DNA from: CAYYTU01 sp964474655
Lineage (GTDB): Bacteria > Chloroflexota > Anaerolineae > B4-G1
DNA: 64,000 nt
Assembly: GCA_964474655.1 (NCBI GenBank)
Contig: CAYYTU010000001.1
Location: 62,001-126,000 of the forward strand
Direction of reading: 5' to 3'
In this document: piece after piece, positions 8,164 to 16,335 of the stretch
How the letters are laid out: each line of letters opens with the position of its first letter
Position numbering within the stretch: position 1 is the stretch's first letter
Notes under the pieces: generated by a model
What the model was told of the DNA's origin: nothing
Databases searched by the model: none
Seen by the model: only the letters and a program-made list of their open reading frames with translations
Made by a program: the position numbers and the translations under genes

Positions 8164-9045
8164 ATGAGGATAAACGCTATCCTCGCGCAGGCGGCGCAAC
8201 TCGCTTGCCTGCTGGAGGTCAGCGCCGATAAGCCCGGCAACGTGACCTGGGGCAAGCCGTTCTGGGACACCCGCTATGTGGACTTTATGACCAGCGCGGT
8301 GGCGATCGGGCCGGCGTTGCAGGACGCGGCGCGGAGGCCGGTTGGCGAGACGATTCTGCGCGCGGTTCGCGATACGCGGCGTTTCGTCAGCACCAATACC
8401 AATCTCGGTATGTTGCTGCTGCTGGCGCCGCTGGTGAAGGCCGCCGGAACGCCCCATCCGCAGGGATTGCGGGCCGCCGTGGGCGAGGTGCTGCAAGCGC
8501 TGAGCGTCGACGACGCCCGCCACGCCTTCGAGGCCATCCGGCTGGCGGCCCCAGCCGGGCTGGGCGATTCTGACGCGCACGACGTGCACGCCGCCGCGGT
8601 GAGCGTCACGCTGCTGGAGGCGATGAGGGCCGCCCAGGAGCGGGACGCGGTGGCGCGGGAGTACGCCACCGACTTCGCGATCACCTTCGAGCTGGGCTAT
8701 CCGGCTCTGCGACGCTTCCTGGAGGGAGGATACAGGCTGTCGAGTGCCATCGTGCAGACCGCGCTGACGATCCTGGCCCAGGTGCCCGATACGCTGATCC
8801 GCCGCAAGGAAGGGCTGGCGGTGGCCCAGGACGTCTCGCAGCGGGCGACTGCCGTCCTGGAGGCCGGGGGCGTCTTCTCCGAACGGGGACGCGCGGCGCT
8901 GGGCGCATTCGACCGCTCCCTGCGCGACGACGTGCACCGCCTCAACCCTGGCACCACCGCCGATCTGACCACCGCCTCTATTTTCGTGTACCTGGTCGAG
9001 GGTGGGGGGCTGGAGCGCTTCCCCGACCTGTTGCAGCGCTGGTGA
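8164..9045 (+). CDS. triphosphoribosyl-dephospho-CoA synthase (CitG/MdcB) family protein
   Basis: 293 residues of the CitG family. Characteristic are SADKPGNVTWGKPFWDTRYVDF near residue 20, TNTNLGMLLLLAPL around 75-90, and the C-terminal LNPGTTADLTTASIFVYLVEGG. CitG makes the prosthetic group precursor of citrate or malonate lyases from dephospho-CoA and ATP, but close relatives lie in H4MPT clusters of methanogens and methylotrophs where no such lyase exists. Here a cofactor-synthesis role in the C1 pathway is more likely than a lyase role. RBS AAGGAG lies at 8155-8160. Confidence 0.85.
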   Translation: MRINAILAQAAQLACLLEVSADKPGNVTWGKPFWDTRYVDFMTSAVAIGPALQDAARRPVGETILRAVRDTRRFVSTNTNLGMLLLLAPLVKAAGTPHPQGLRAAVGEVLQALSVDDARHAFEAIRLAAPAGLGDSDAHDVHAAAVSVTLLEAMRAAQERDAVAREYATDFAITFELGYPALRRFLEGGYRLSSAIVQTALTILAQVPDTLIRRKEGLAVAQDVSQRATAVLEAGGVFSERGRAALGAFDRSLRDDVHRLNPGTTADLTTASIFVYLVEGGGLERFPDLLQRW

Positions 9046-9091
9046 GCCAGAACTCAGCCAGCCTCTTGCTGGAGAGGGGGCTCTTTTAGGC

Positions 9092-9119
9092 TTGCGTCTC
9101 TCGAAACCTAGGGTATACT
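9092..9119 (+). promoter_or_regulatory. sigma70-type promoter of the VapBC-like pair
   Basis: TTGCGT at 9092-9097 and TATACT at 9114-9119 with a 16-base spacer, 63 bases upstream of the GTG start at 9182. The operator-like palindrome at 9128-9143 overlaps the predicted transcription start. Confidence 0.6.
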
Positions 9120-9127
9120 TGCAGATA

Positions 9128-9143
9128 TTCAGATGTATCTGAA
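9128..9143 (+). promoter_or_regulatory. palindromic operator candidate for VapB-like repressor
   Basis: TTCAGAT-GT-ATCTGAA, perfect 7-bp arms around a 2-base centre, just downstream of the -10 box. AbrB/MazE-type antitoxins usually repress their own operon by binding such sites. Confidence 0.55.
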
Positions 9144-9181
9144 ATGACGAAGAGGTAAGGTTAGTCCTCAAGGAGGTTCAG

Positions 9182-9457
9182 GTGGCGGATACCACAATCC
9201 AGGTGCGCAAGCGGGGCGTGTTCACGCTGCCGGCCGAAGTGCGGCGGCGATATGATATAGAGGAAGGAGATACCTTTCGCCTGGTGGATTTGGACGGCAT
9301 TTTCGTGCTCACGCCGCTGGTGCCAATGGTGCCGGAGCTGGCCCGCGAGATTGAGCGGCTGCGTCAGGAGGCCGGCTTGAGCACTAAAGAGCTGCTGCAA
9401 AGCCTGCGGGAAGAGCGCGAACGCTACTATCAAGAGAAATATGCCGAAACCCCGTAA
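9182..9457 (+). CDS. AbrB/SpoVT-like (VapB-type) antitoxin
   Basis: 91 residues beginning with GTG 9182 behind AAGGAGG at 9170-9176. The N-terminal half is a swapped-hairpin AbrB DNA-binding domain (KRGVFTLPAEVRRRYDIEEG, then DTFRLVDLDGIFVLTP). The C-terminal half is a charged helix that would wrap the toxin. It overlaps the PIN-domain gene by 17 bases. Expected role: DNA-binding antitoxin and autorepressor of the pair. Confidence 0.8.
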   Translation: MADTTIQVRKRGVFTLPAEVRRRYDIEEGDTFRLVDLDGIFVLTPLVPMVPELAREIERLRQEAGLSTKELLQSLREERERYYQEKYAETP

Positions 9458-9893
9458 GCCGCGCGTCTTTGTGGACGCCGATGTGCTATTCGCCGGCTCC
9501 GCCTCTCCGAGCGCGTACGGCGCCAGCCTGGTTGTCCTGCGGATGGCGGAGATCACGCTGATCGAGGTGCTTACGTCCCAACAGGTCATCGCTGAGGTAG
9601 AGCGTAATCTTTCTACAAAGATCCCTGAATCCCTGCCGACCTTTCGTTTGCTGGTCGACCGCTGCTTGACCATTGTTTCAGATCCGCGCCGAGAGGCTTT
9701 AGAGGACCACGTCGGCCTCGCCGACGCGAAGGATCTACCGATCCTGGTGGCTGCCACGCGAGAAAAATGTCCCTGGCTGGTGACGTTCAACATCGACGAT
9801 TTTCAGCCGGGGCATCCGAGCGTGACGGTGCTGCGTCCGGGCGATTTCGTGCTCCAGGTTCGCGGCTTGCTGGCCCACCTCTCCCCGAAATAA
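9441..9893 (+). CDS. PIN-domain protein, VapC-like toxin
   Basis: 150 residues of the PIN ribonuclease superfamily. Acidic residues expected in the active site are in RVFVDADVLFAG (start), the Glu in VIAEVERNL (about residue 50) and the Asp pair in GLADAKDLPILVAA and TFNIDDFQP. It would cleave RNA when freed from the upstream antitoxin. The strand order, overlap and antitoxin type fit a VapBC-like module. It belongs to the longer PIN_3-like group, which has few tested members. Confidence 0.78.
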   Translation: MPKPRKPRVFVDADVLFAGSASPSAYGASLVVLRMAEITLIEVLTSQQVIAEVERNLSTKIPESLPTFRLLVDRCLTIVSDPRREALEDHVGLADAKDLPILVAATREKCPWLVTFNIDDFQPGHPSVTVLRPGDFVLQVRGLLAHLSPK

Positions 9894-9904
9894 ACGATCC
9901 TCTT

Positions 9905-10915
9905 ATGCCAGAGATCATCGAAGGCTTCGCCGTCGAGACCGCAGACGAGCTGATCTTCACCGTCAAGGGGCTGCTCCATCCGCCGGAGCGAGTGATTGCC
10001 TACCTGCGCTACCTCCCCGATCCGGCCGGTGGACGCACGCGTGGTGGCGTGCGCTATCGGCGCGTCTACCACTTCCAGGAGCAGGAGGCGATCCTCGAAA
10101 ATCGTTATCCGGTCTACCTCGCCGATGATCCGGTGTTCGGATTGCGCCTGCAGAGCGTGCCGCGGCGGCTCATCCGCACCGTCTACGACCCGCGCTGCTA
10201 TCTGGCGACGCTGCGCGAGCGCGGCCCGGACGATTCGTTGGAGGAAGACGCGCTGGCGCTCGCGACGCTGCTGCGGGAGACTGCCGATCTCCCCTGGACG
10301 GGACTGGGCGTCTCCGGCTCGCTGATGCTGGGGCTTCACCAGCAGACGTCCGATCTCGACCTCATCGTCTACGGCGCGGCGGCTGGCCGAAGCATCCAGC
10401 GGGCGCTCCGCGACCGCCTGAACGAATCGGGCGGGCCGCTGCGTCGTCCCAATCGCAACGAGTTGGCGGCGCTCCACGCCGAGCACCGCGTCGACACGCC
10501 GCTTGCCTTCGACGACTTCGCCCGCTTGCAAGCCCGCAAGGTCAACGAACTGCGCTTCCGAGGCCGCGAGACGTTCATCCGTTTCGTGAAGCGCCCCGAC
10601 GAGGTCGAGGCCCGTTACGGCGACCGTCGCTTCACGCCGTTGAGGCGGGCCACGATTCACGCGCGGGTGACCGACGACCGCGACGCCATCTTCACGCCCT
10701 GTCGCTACGGTGTCGCGGAGGTGACGTTCGCTCGTGGCACACCGGTGGACGATCTGCGAGCGGTCGTCTCCTTCCGCGGACGCTTCAGCGATCAGGTGCG
10801 AGCCGGCGAGCGAATCGAGGCGCGAGGAGGCCTGGAGCGGGTCGCGCTGCGCACGGGGCCGACCTACCATCGGCTGGTGGTCGGGGGAGCCGGTGAGTAT
10901 TTGAGTGGAGAATAG
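9905..10915 (+). CDS. nucleotidyltransferase-fold protein, active-site DxD intact
   Basis: 336 residues from ATG 9905; a longer frame to 9767 only shadows the PIN gene. Near residue 140 is the polymerase-beta-like signature GSLMLGLHQQTSDLDLIVYG, that is GS...SDxD with both metal-binding aspartates. The N-terminal 130 residues (FTVKGLLHPPERVIAYLRYL) and the C-terminal 90 residues form conserved domains also present in the protein at 12506-13543. Similar proteins occur in archaea and Chloroflexota with unknown substrates. The symporter gene lies between the two paralogues. Confidence 0.7.
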   Translation: MPEIIEGFAVETADELIFTVKGLLHPPERVIAYLRYLPDPAGGRTRGGVRYRRVYHFQEQEAILENRYPVYLADDPVFGLRLQSVPRRLIRTVYDPRCYLATLRERGPDDSLEEDALALATLLRETADLPWTGLGVSGSLMLGLHQQTSDLDLIVYGAAAGRSIQRALRDRLNESGGPLRRPNRNELAALHAEHRVDTPLAFDDFARLQARKVNELRFRGRETFIRFVKRPDEVEARYGDRRFTPLRRATIHARVTDDRDAIFTPCRYGVAEVTFARGTPVDDLRAVVSFRGRFSDQVRAGERIEARGGLERVALRTGPTYHRLVVGGAGEYLSGE

Positions 10916-10937
10916 AGAATGGAGAATAGTGAATAAG
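10906..10937 (+). repeat. period-7 GAATGGA/GAATAGA repeat
   Basis: GAGTGGA, GAATAGA, GAATGGA, GAATAGT, GAATAAG in tandem cover the stop codon region of the preceding gene and the spacer before the symporter gene. Confidence 0.75.
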
Positions 10938-10948
10938 ATGAGGGGAGG

Positions 10949-12283
10949 ATGGACGTGATGTGGCAAGTGACGATTCTGGCTTACGTGGTCGTGGCTGTGG
11001 CTATCGGCATCCAGTCCAGGGCGACGACCTTGCGGGCGTTCATCCGCGGAGACGAGCTGACCATCCCGGCGCTGGTGGCTACTATCGTCTCCACCTTCTA
11101 CGGCGCCTCGGCCATCCTGGGCGGCGTGAGCCTGGCCTACGCCGTGGGGCTGGGCGCAATCTGGTTTATGATTCCCTTCTACCTGGGCAACGTGGTGGTC
11201 GTGTTCATGCTGCACGGCATAGCGCGCTCGGAGACTTACACCATGCCCGACTTCCTCGGCGGGTTCTACGGCGAACGGTTCGCCGTTGCCGCTTCGTTGC
11301 TGCTGGCGACGCTCTGTCTCATCCCGGAGGAGATCATCGCCGGAGGGAAGATCCTTGCGGCCTTCGCGTCCCTCTCGCCAGAAGTGGGGATGGGCGTGAT
11401 GACGTTCGTGCTGGTCGCGCCGGTGGTGATCGGCGGCATGAAGGCCGACGTGACCACGGACGTCGTTCAGTTCGTCCTGATGGCCCTGATGCTGGCGCTG
11501 CTGATCCCCTTCGCGCTCCGCCCACAGCCGATGGCGGATCTGCCCGCCGGGCACCTGGATCCCTTGGCCGGCCTGTCGCTGCAGGAGATCATCGTCTTCT
11601 TTGTGGCGCTCTTCTTTCTGCCGATCACCTCGGCGCCGCTTTACCAGCGGCTCTTCGTCTCCCGGTCGGTGGGTGAGGCGCGGAAAGCGATGCTGGCCTC
11701 GATCGTGATCTGGATGTTGATCGACGCCGTCATCGTGTTGGGGGGATTGGCAGCAGTGCGGATGTTGCCCGGGCTGGCTGATCCGGACCTGGCCTTGATC
11801 GAGCTGGGGCGGACGCTGCCGATCCTGGGTCAGACGGTCTTCTTCGTGGGGCTGCTGGCGGTGATTATGACTACCGTCAACTCCTTTCTCCAATCGGGCG
11901 CGTCCAGCCTGGCCTACGACGTGTGGCGGCACGTCCGGCCCGCCGCTGGCGAGCGGGAGTTGCTGGCGCTCTCGCGGCTTTTCGTGGCAGCGCTGGGCCT
12001 GTTGAGCCTGGCCCTGGCGCTCTGGTTTCGGGCGGTGGTGCCGGCGCTGCTGTTTACGCTCAGTATGTGGACGGCCGGGATTCTGGTGCCCACGCTGGCG
12101 GCCCTGTTGGGATGGCAGTTGAGTGGGCGGGTGGCGCTCTGTAGCTTGCTGGGCGGGGTGCTTGCCTCGCTGACCTGGCGTGTCTTCCAGCCAGCGCCAA
12201 TCGACGCGCTCTTCATCGGATTGGGCGGCTCGCTGCTGGCGACGCTGGTCGCTCAGAATATCCTGGAGGATTCGGGCCGTTGA
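10949..12283 (+). CDS. sodium:solute symporter family protein
   Basis: 444 residues with about 12-13 hydrophobic segments, of the SSS (solute:sodium symporter) family. Supporting stretches are STFYGASAILGGVSLAYAVG in the first third, YTMPDFLGGFYGERF, and LFFLPITSAPLYQRLFVSRS. The protein should sit in the cytoplasmic membrane and import a small solute with Na+; the substrate cannot be told from sequence. GGGGAGG lies at 10940-10946 ahead of ATG 10949. It is flanked by two paralogous nucleotidyltransferase genes, an arrangement whose meaning is unknown. Confidence 0.82.
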   Translation: MDVMWQVTILAYVVVAVAIGIQSRATTLRAFIRGDELTIPALVATIVSTFYGASAILGGVSLAYAVGLGAIWFMIPFYLGNVVVVFMLHGIARSETYTMPDFLGGFYGERFAVAASLLLATLCLIPEEIIAGGKILAAFASLSPEVGMGVMTFVLVAPVVIGGMKADVTTDVVQFVLMALMLALLIPFALRPQPMADLPAGHLDPLAGLSLQEIIVFFVALFFLPITSAPLYQRLFVSRSVGEARKAMLASIVIWMLIDAVIVLGGLAAVRMLPGLADPDLALIELGRTLPILGQTVFFVGLLAVIMTTVNSFLQSGASSLAYDVWRHVRPAAGERELLALSRLFVAALGLLSLALALWFRAVVPALLFTLSMWTAGILVPTLAALLGWQLSGRVALCSLLGGVLASLTWRVFQPAPIDALFIGLGGSLLATLVAQNILEDSGR

Positions 12284-12505
12284 TGCAGGCTGTTTGTGGC
12301 ACGGTCGGAGACCGGCCACAGCATCTCTCATTCGCCCTATCGCTATCTCGCTGATTCGCNNNNNNNNNNNNNNNNNNNNNNNNNNNNNNNNNNNNNNNNN
12401 NNNNNNNNNNNNNNNNNNNNNNNNNNNNNNNNNNNNNNNNNNNNNNNNNNNNNNNNNNNATTCGCCCTATCGCTATCTCGCTGATTCGCTCTCTCGCCTT
12501 CTCGT
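12284..12505. repeat. noncoding spacer with a direct repeat split by a scaffold gap
   Basis: The string ATTCGCCCTATCGCTATCTC and the CGCTGATTCGC after it occur just before (12330-12359) and just after (12460-12488) 100 N at 12360-12459. The assembly therefore broke at a repeat, and the copy number and true length are unknown. No gene is visible here. Confidence 0.85.
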
Positions 12506-13543
12506 ATGCGCAAGCCCAAGGACCGTGACTTCATCCGCACCTGCGAGGGGATGTTCTTCTGCGTCACCGGCTACCTCCACCCGCCGGATCGCTACACGGC
12601 CTACCTCAAGTACAGACCGGATGCCTCGGGCCGCTGGCGCGGCGGGACGACGAGCTACCGCCGCGAGATCTCCTACTACCACGTGCGCAACGTGGCCAAG
12701 ACGATCCGCTACCTGGAGGAGCATCACTCGCATTACGTCTCCCATTGCCCGGTGCGTGGCTTTCGCTTCTCGATGGTGCCTCGGGAATACGTCGCTGCTT
12801 ATTACGACCCACAGGCCCGGTTGCAGGAGATCCTGGTCCGACCCCAAGACCGGCTGGAGGAGACCGCCCGCAGCTTGGCTGTGACGATCGCTCAGTGCGC
12901 CGACGTGGGGTTGGATAGCCTGGGTGTGACCGGCTCGATTTTGATCGGGTTGCACGATCCTCAGCTCTCCGACGTCAATCTCCTGGTCTACGGGTTGAGG
13001 AACGCGCAAAGGGTGCGGGCGGCGTTGCGAGCGGCTGCCTGCTCGGGGATCGAGGGGGTGGGCGAGCGCTTGATTGAGCGCTGGGTGCGCGAGATGACCG
13101 AGTGGTTCCCTCTCACGCTCCAGGAGGCTCGCTACAACGTCAACCGGCGCTGGAATTACGGTCTCTACCGGGGCCGCTTCTTCGGCATTCATCCCACTCG
13201 CGCCGATGAGGAGATCGCGGAGCAATACGGGGATCACGTCTATCGCGGCCAGGGCGCGGCCAGGATCGAGGCTATCGTGACCGGGACGATGGAAGCCCTT
13301 TTCCAGCCCGCCATTTACCGCGTCGAGGATGTGGAGATCCTGTCCGGCGAGCCAGAAGCGGCCAACATCGACAAGATTATCTCCTACGAGGGGCGTTTTC
13401 GCGATCTGGTCGATCCTGGCCAAGAAGTCGAGGCTTACGGCAAGCTGGAGAGCGTGGACGGCTTCCCCAGGAGGCTGGTCGTCGGCGCCACCCAGATGGA
13501 AAGGGGCCAATACATCAACCCCCTGGATCTCCGCAGGCGCTGA
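12506..13543 (+). CDS. paralogous nucleotidyltransferase-fold protein with DxN in place of DxD
   Basis: 345 residues, similar along its length to the protein at 9905-10915 (shared GYLHPPDRYTAYLKYRPD, the central GSILIGLHDPQLSDVNLLVY, and the C-terminal ISYEGRFRDLVDPGQEVEAY). In the catalytic signature the second aspartate is asparagine (SDVN versus SDLD), so catalysis may be lost or altered. It may be a regulatory or nucleic-acid-binding partner of its paralogue. The start at ATG 12506 has no strong ribosome site. Confidence 0.68.
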   Translation: MRKPKDRDFIRTCEGMFFCVTGYLHPPDRYTAYLKYRPDASGRWRGGTTSYRREISYYHVRNVAKTIRYLEEHHSHYVSHCPVRGFRFSMVPREYVAAYYDPQARLQEILVRPQDRLEETARSLAVTIAQCADVGLDSLGVTGSILIGLHDPQLSDVNLLVYGLRNAQRVRAALRAAACSGIEGVGERLIERWVREMTEWFPLTLQEARYNVNRRWNYGLYRGRFFGIHPTRADEEIAEQYGDHVYRGQGAARIEAIVTGTMEALFQPAIYRVEDVEILSGEPEAANIDKIISYEGRFRDLVDPGQEVEAYGKLESVDGFPRRLVVGATQMERGQYINPLDLRRR

Positions 13544-13641
13544 AGAACGGCGATCTGATCCATCCCCCATTGCCTTTTTGAGAGTCCCCATTTCTGTGAG
13601 TATCCCCCCAAGTCTTTGGTACTTTTGTACTACTGGCATCT

Positions 13642-13676
13642 GACCCGTATCGTTTCCCCAAGCAGGACGTTAAACA
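13642..13676 (+). promoter_or_regulatory. two-block promoter motif shared with the sigma/FecR operon
   Basis: GACCCGTATCGTTT (13642-13655), 12 bases, then CGTTAAACA (13668-13676), ending 52 bases before the start at 13729. The same two blocks with the same 12-base spacer occur on the minus strand at 21955-21989. The pattern fits an ECF-sigma promoter (-35 block and CGTTA-type -10). Confidence 0.65.
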
Positions 13677-13728
13677 AGGTGATTTGCTTAAGTATGCTTG
13701 TTTCAGGTCGTGGAAGAGGGGGAATGTT

Positions 13729-16335
13729 ATGGAAATGGACCGTTGCCAAGGGATGAAAGGTATTCGGCGCAGCTCAGAGCCCTCCGGTCGCGGGCAGGCG
13801 CTGACGGAGTTCGCGCTGATCCTCCCCATCCTGTTGTTGCTCTTGATGGGGGTTTTCGAGTTCGGCTACGCCTTCACCGTCTACACCGGGCTGTTCAACG
13901 CTGCCCGTGAGGGGACACGCTACGGCGTCGTCCAGCCTCTAGACCAGCAGGGGATTCTCTCTCATGCGCGGGAGAAGATCATCCTGATCGATCCCAATGA
14001 GGTTGAGATCTCCGTTTCTTATGACGGAGGCCCCAATGATACCGACATAGAAGAAGTCGATGAGGTTCAGGTTGGCAATCGTGTGAAGGTCTCTGTGGAT
14101 TATGATCTTCCGACCATCACCCCTTTGATTCAGCCCATTGCGTCCTCGTTACCGATTGAAACGGAGGCGGCGCGCACTATCTCCTCGTTGGGTACCCAGT
14201 TCACGCAGGCGCCTCCGGGAACCGGCTCTGGCAGCGGGGCCGGAGAGGGTGTGGACGGCGATGGTGACGGCGTGACGGATGAAGAGGACAACTGCCCGAC
14301 TGTCTATAACCCCGATCAGGAGGATACCGACGGCGACGGCGTCGGCGACGCCTGCGATAACTGCCCTGCGGTCGCCAACCCCGACCAAGAGGATAGCGAC
14401 GACGATGGCGTGGGGGACGCCTGCGACAATTGCCCCGCGGTCGAGAATCCCGATCAAGAGGATAGCGATGACGATGGAGTGGGCGATGCCTGCGATAATT
14501 GCCCCGACGTTTACAATCCCGATCAAGAGGACAGCGACGGCGATGGCGTGGGGGACGCCTGCGAGGCGGGGACGCCGGTCATCCAGATCAGCAAGACGCC
14601 TGACTATCAACAGCTGGCCAGCGGTTCCGACGTGGCCTTCGATATCTCGGTCACCAACGGCGGCGACGTCGACCTTTCGGACGTGAGCGTTTTGGACGAG
14701 CTGGTCCCCAATTGCGATCGCTCCATCGGCTTCTTGTCCGCCGGCGAGAGCCAGAGCTACACCTGCGTGGCGCAAGAAGTGGTGGAAGGATTCACCAACA
14801 GCGCCACCGCCACCGGCGTGTCGGAGCAGGGCGACGAGGTGAGCGATACCGACACGGCCCTGGTGGAGATCACGGCGGATTTTGTGCCGATCGTGATCCA
14901 CGAGCCGGTTCGGGCCTGCGAGAGTGACTGCGTGGTCACCGGCACGGCCCAGGCCGGTGAGGCGGTCCAGATCCGCGACCTGAACGGCACTGGCCTGGAC
15001 GGGGTGGATGCGATCACCGTCGATGAGAACGGCGACTTCCGCTTCGAGGGCTTGCCGGAGCTGGTGGCCGGCCATATGCTGGTGGTGGAGGGCGTCAACG
15101 GCTACGAGGCCTCGGATTCCACCGTCGTCGAGGGCGAGCTGGCGGACATCGTGATCGCCGATCCGCTTTGCCACGGCGATAAGGTGGTCACCGGCACGGC
15201 CCAGAGCGGGCAGACGGTCTCCCTGGAGCTGGGCGGCACGGGCTTTATGGACACTGTGACGGTGGGTGAGGATAACGTCTTCACCTTCAACCTACCGGAC
15301 GAGCAGCCCTTGCAGGTCGATCAGACCGTCGAGGTGAGTGGGTATGGAAAGGGCGATACGACGACGGTTGGATTGTGCGATTTGGAGGATGAGTACATCA
15401 CCGTCTCGCCTCAGTGTAGCGATCCGGGCACGGGCGTTGAGCTTCTGGTCGAAGGTGGAAACTGGAATACGCACCCTACACAGCGCACGTTGGAGATCTA
15501 TTGGGATGGCGCGCTGCAGGCAGAATTCGCCGCCACGTCATCCGATTTCTCAGAATTGCTGACCGTCGACGTGCCGGAAGGGACGCACACCATCCGCGCG
15601 GAGTTGTGGTGGAAGGGCAATGATCTGGAGCAGTCGGACGAGGCCACGTTCGTCTCGCCCTGCCCGGCGCCCAACCTGGTGGTGAGCGACCTGCAGCTTT
15701 TGACCACGGAGCCGATCTCCACATATCAACCCCTCGACTTTCAGGTCACGGTGGAGAACAACGGCACCCGCCCGGTCAACAACCTCTTCTGGGTCGATCT
15801 CTACGATGAGACGCCGGTGAGCGGTACCTCCGGGATCGCCTGGGGGGCGGTGAGCGGCCTGGGCGTGGACGAGAGCATCCCTTTGACCATCACGTTCGAG
15901 AGCGGCTTTGAAGTGACCGGCACGCACCAAATCTGGGCGCTGGCCGATTCGCAAGATCAGGTCAGTGAGCTGGATGAGACGGACAACGATTGGGGCCCGG
16001 CCACGATCACTGTCACTCAGGAGGGCACGGAACCGACGCCGCCGGAATCTGGCACCGGGACCATTGAGGGCGAGACTTGGGTCTCGCTGGCCGGTTACCC
16101 GGTGCCTCAGGGGCGGGCCGAGGTCTGGTGTGTGGATGAAGCGGGTAACGAATACGGACCGGTGCTGTCGGCCGACGATGCTACCTACGCGCTAACCGAT
16201 CTGCCGGCTGGCACGTATACCGTGATGGCGGAGACCTGGATTGATGGCGAGCGTTACTTCGGCTCCGTGAGCGACGTCGAGGTCGCAGAAGAGGAAAGCG
16301 CGACTGCCGTCGTGGTGATGTACGGTGAGGACTGA
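13729..16335 (+). CDS. TadE-like pilin/secreted protein fused to thrombospondin type 3 repeats and adhesin-like domains
   Basis: 868 residues from ATG 13729, chosen over 13684 because AGAGGGGG sits just upstream. Order: TadE-type N-terminus with one membrane helix (QALTEFALILPILLLLLMGV), pilin-like stalk to about residue 155, four 23-residue calcium-binding thrombospondin type 3 repeats at about 177-279 (pattern CPxVxNPDQEDxDxDGVGDA), a DUF11-like domain, two Ig/invasin-like domains, a CARDB domain near 650-750, and a carboxypeptidase-regulatory-like end. It is probably surface-exposed and anchored by its N-terminus. A TadE head on a large adhesin body is unusual. It is first in the cluster and lies behind the shared promoter motif. 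Confidence 0.82.
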   Translation: MEMDRCQGMKGIRRSSEPSGRGQALTEFALILPILLLLLMGVFEFGYAFTVYTGLFNAAREGTRYGVVQPLDQQGILSHAREKIILIDPNEVEISVSYDGGPNDTDIEEVDEVQVGNRVKVSVDYDLPTITPLIQPIASSLPIETEAARTISSLGTQFTQAPPGTGSGSGAGEGVDGDGDGVTDEEDNCPTVYNPDQEDTDGDGVGDACDNCPAVANPDQEDSDDDGVGDACDNCPAVENPDQEDSDDDGVGDACDNCPDVYNPDQEDSDGDGVGDACEAGTPVIQISKTPDYQQLASGSDVAFDISVTNGGDVDLSDVSVLDELVPNCDRSIGFLSAGESQSYTCVAQEVVEGFTNSATATGVSEQGDEVSDTDTALVEITADFVPIVIHEPVRACESDCVVTGTAQAGEAVQIRDLNGTGLDGVDAITVDENGDFRFEGLPELVAGHMLVVEGVNGYEASDSTVVEGELADIVIADPLCHGDKVVTGTAQSGQTVSLELGGTGFMDTVTVGEDNVFTFNLPDEQPLQVDQTVEVSGYGKGDTTTVGLCDLEDEYITVSPQCSDPGTGVELLVEGGNWNTHPTQRTLEIYWDGALQAEFAATSSDFSELLTVDVPEGTHTIRAELWWKGNDLEQSDEATFVSPCPAPNLVVSDLQLLTTEPISTYQPLDFQVTVENNGTRPVNNLFWVDLYDETPVSGTSGIAWGAVSGLGVDESIPLTITFESGFEVTGTHQIWALADSQDQVSELDETDNDWGPATITVTQEGTEPTPPESGTGTIEGETWVSLAGYPVPQGRAEVWCVDEAGNEYGPVLSADDATYALTDLPAGTYTVMAETWIDGERYFGSVSDVEVAEEESATAVVVMYGED

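Noticed and set aside
9803..12331. 842-residue minus-strand frame
   Set aside because: High-GC shadow of the nucleotidyltransferase and symporter genes, full of Gln/His/Arg.
14257..14565. CRISPR-like repeat array
   Set aside because: The 69-base repeats are in frame and encode calcium-binding protein units; no spacers.
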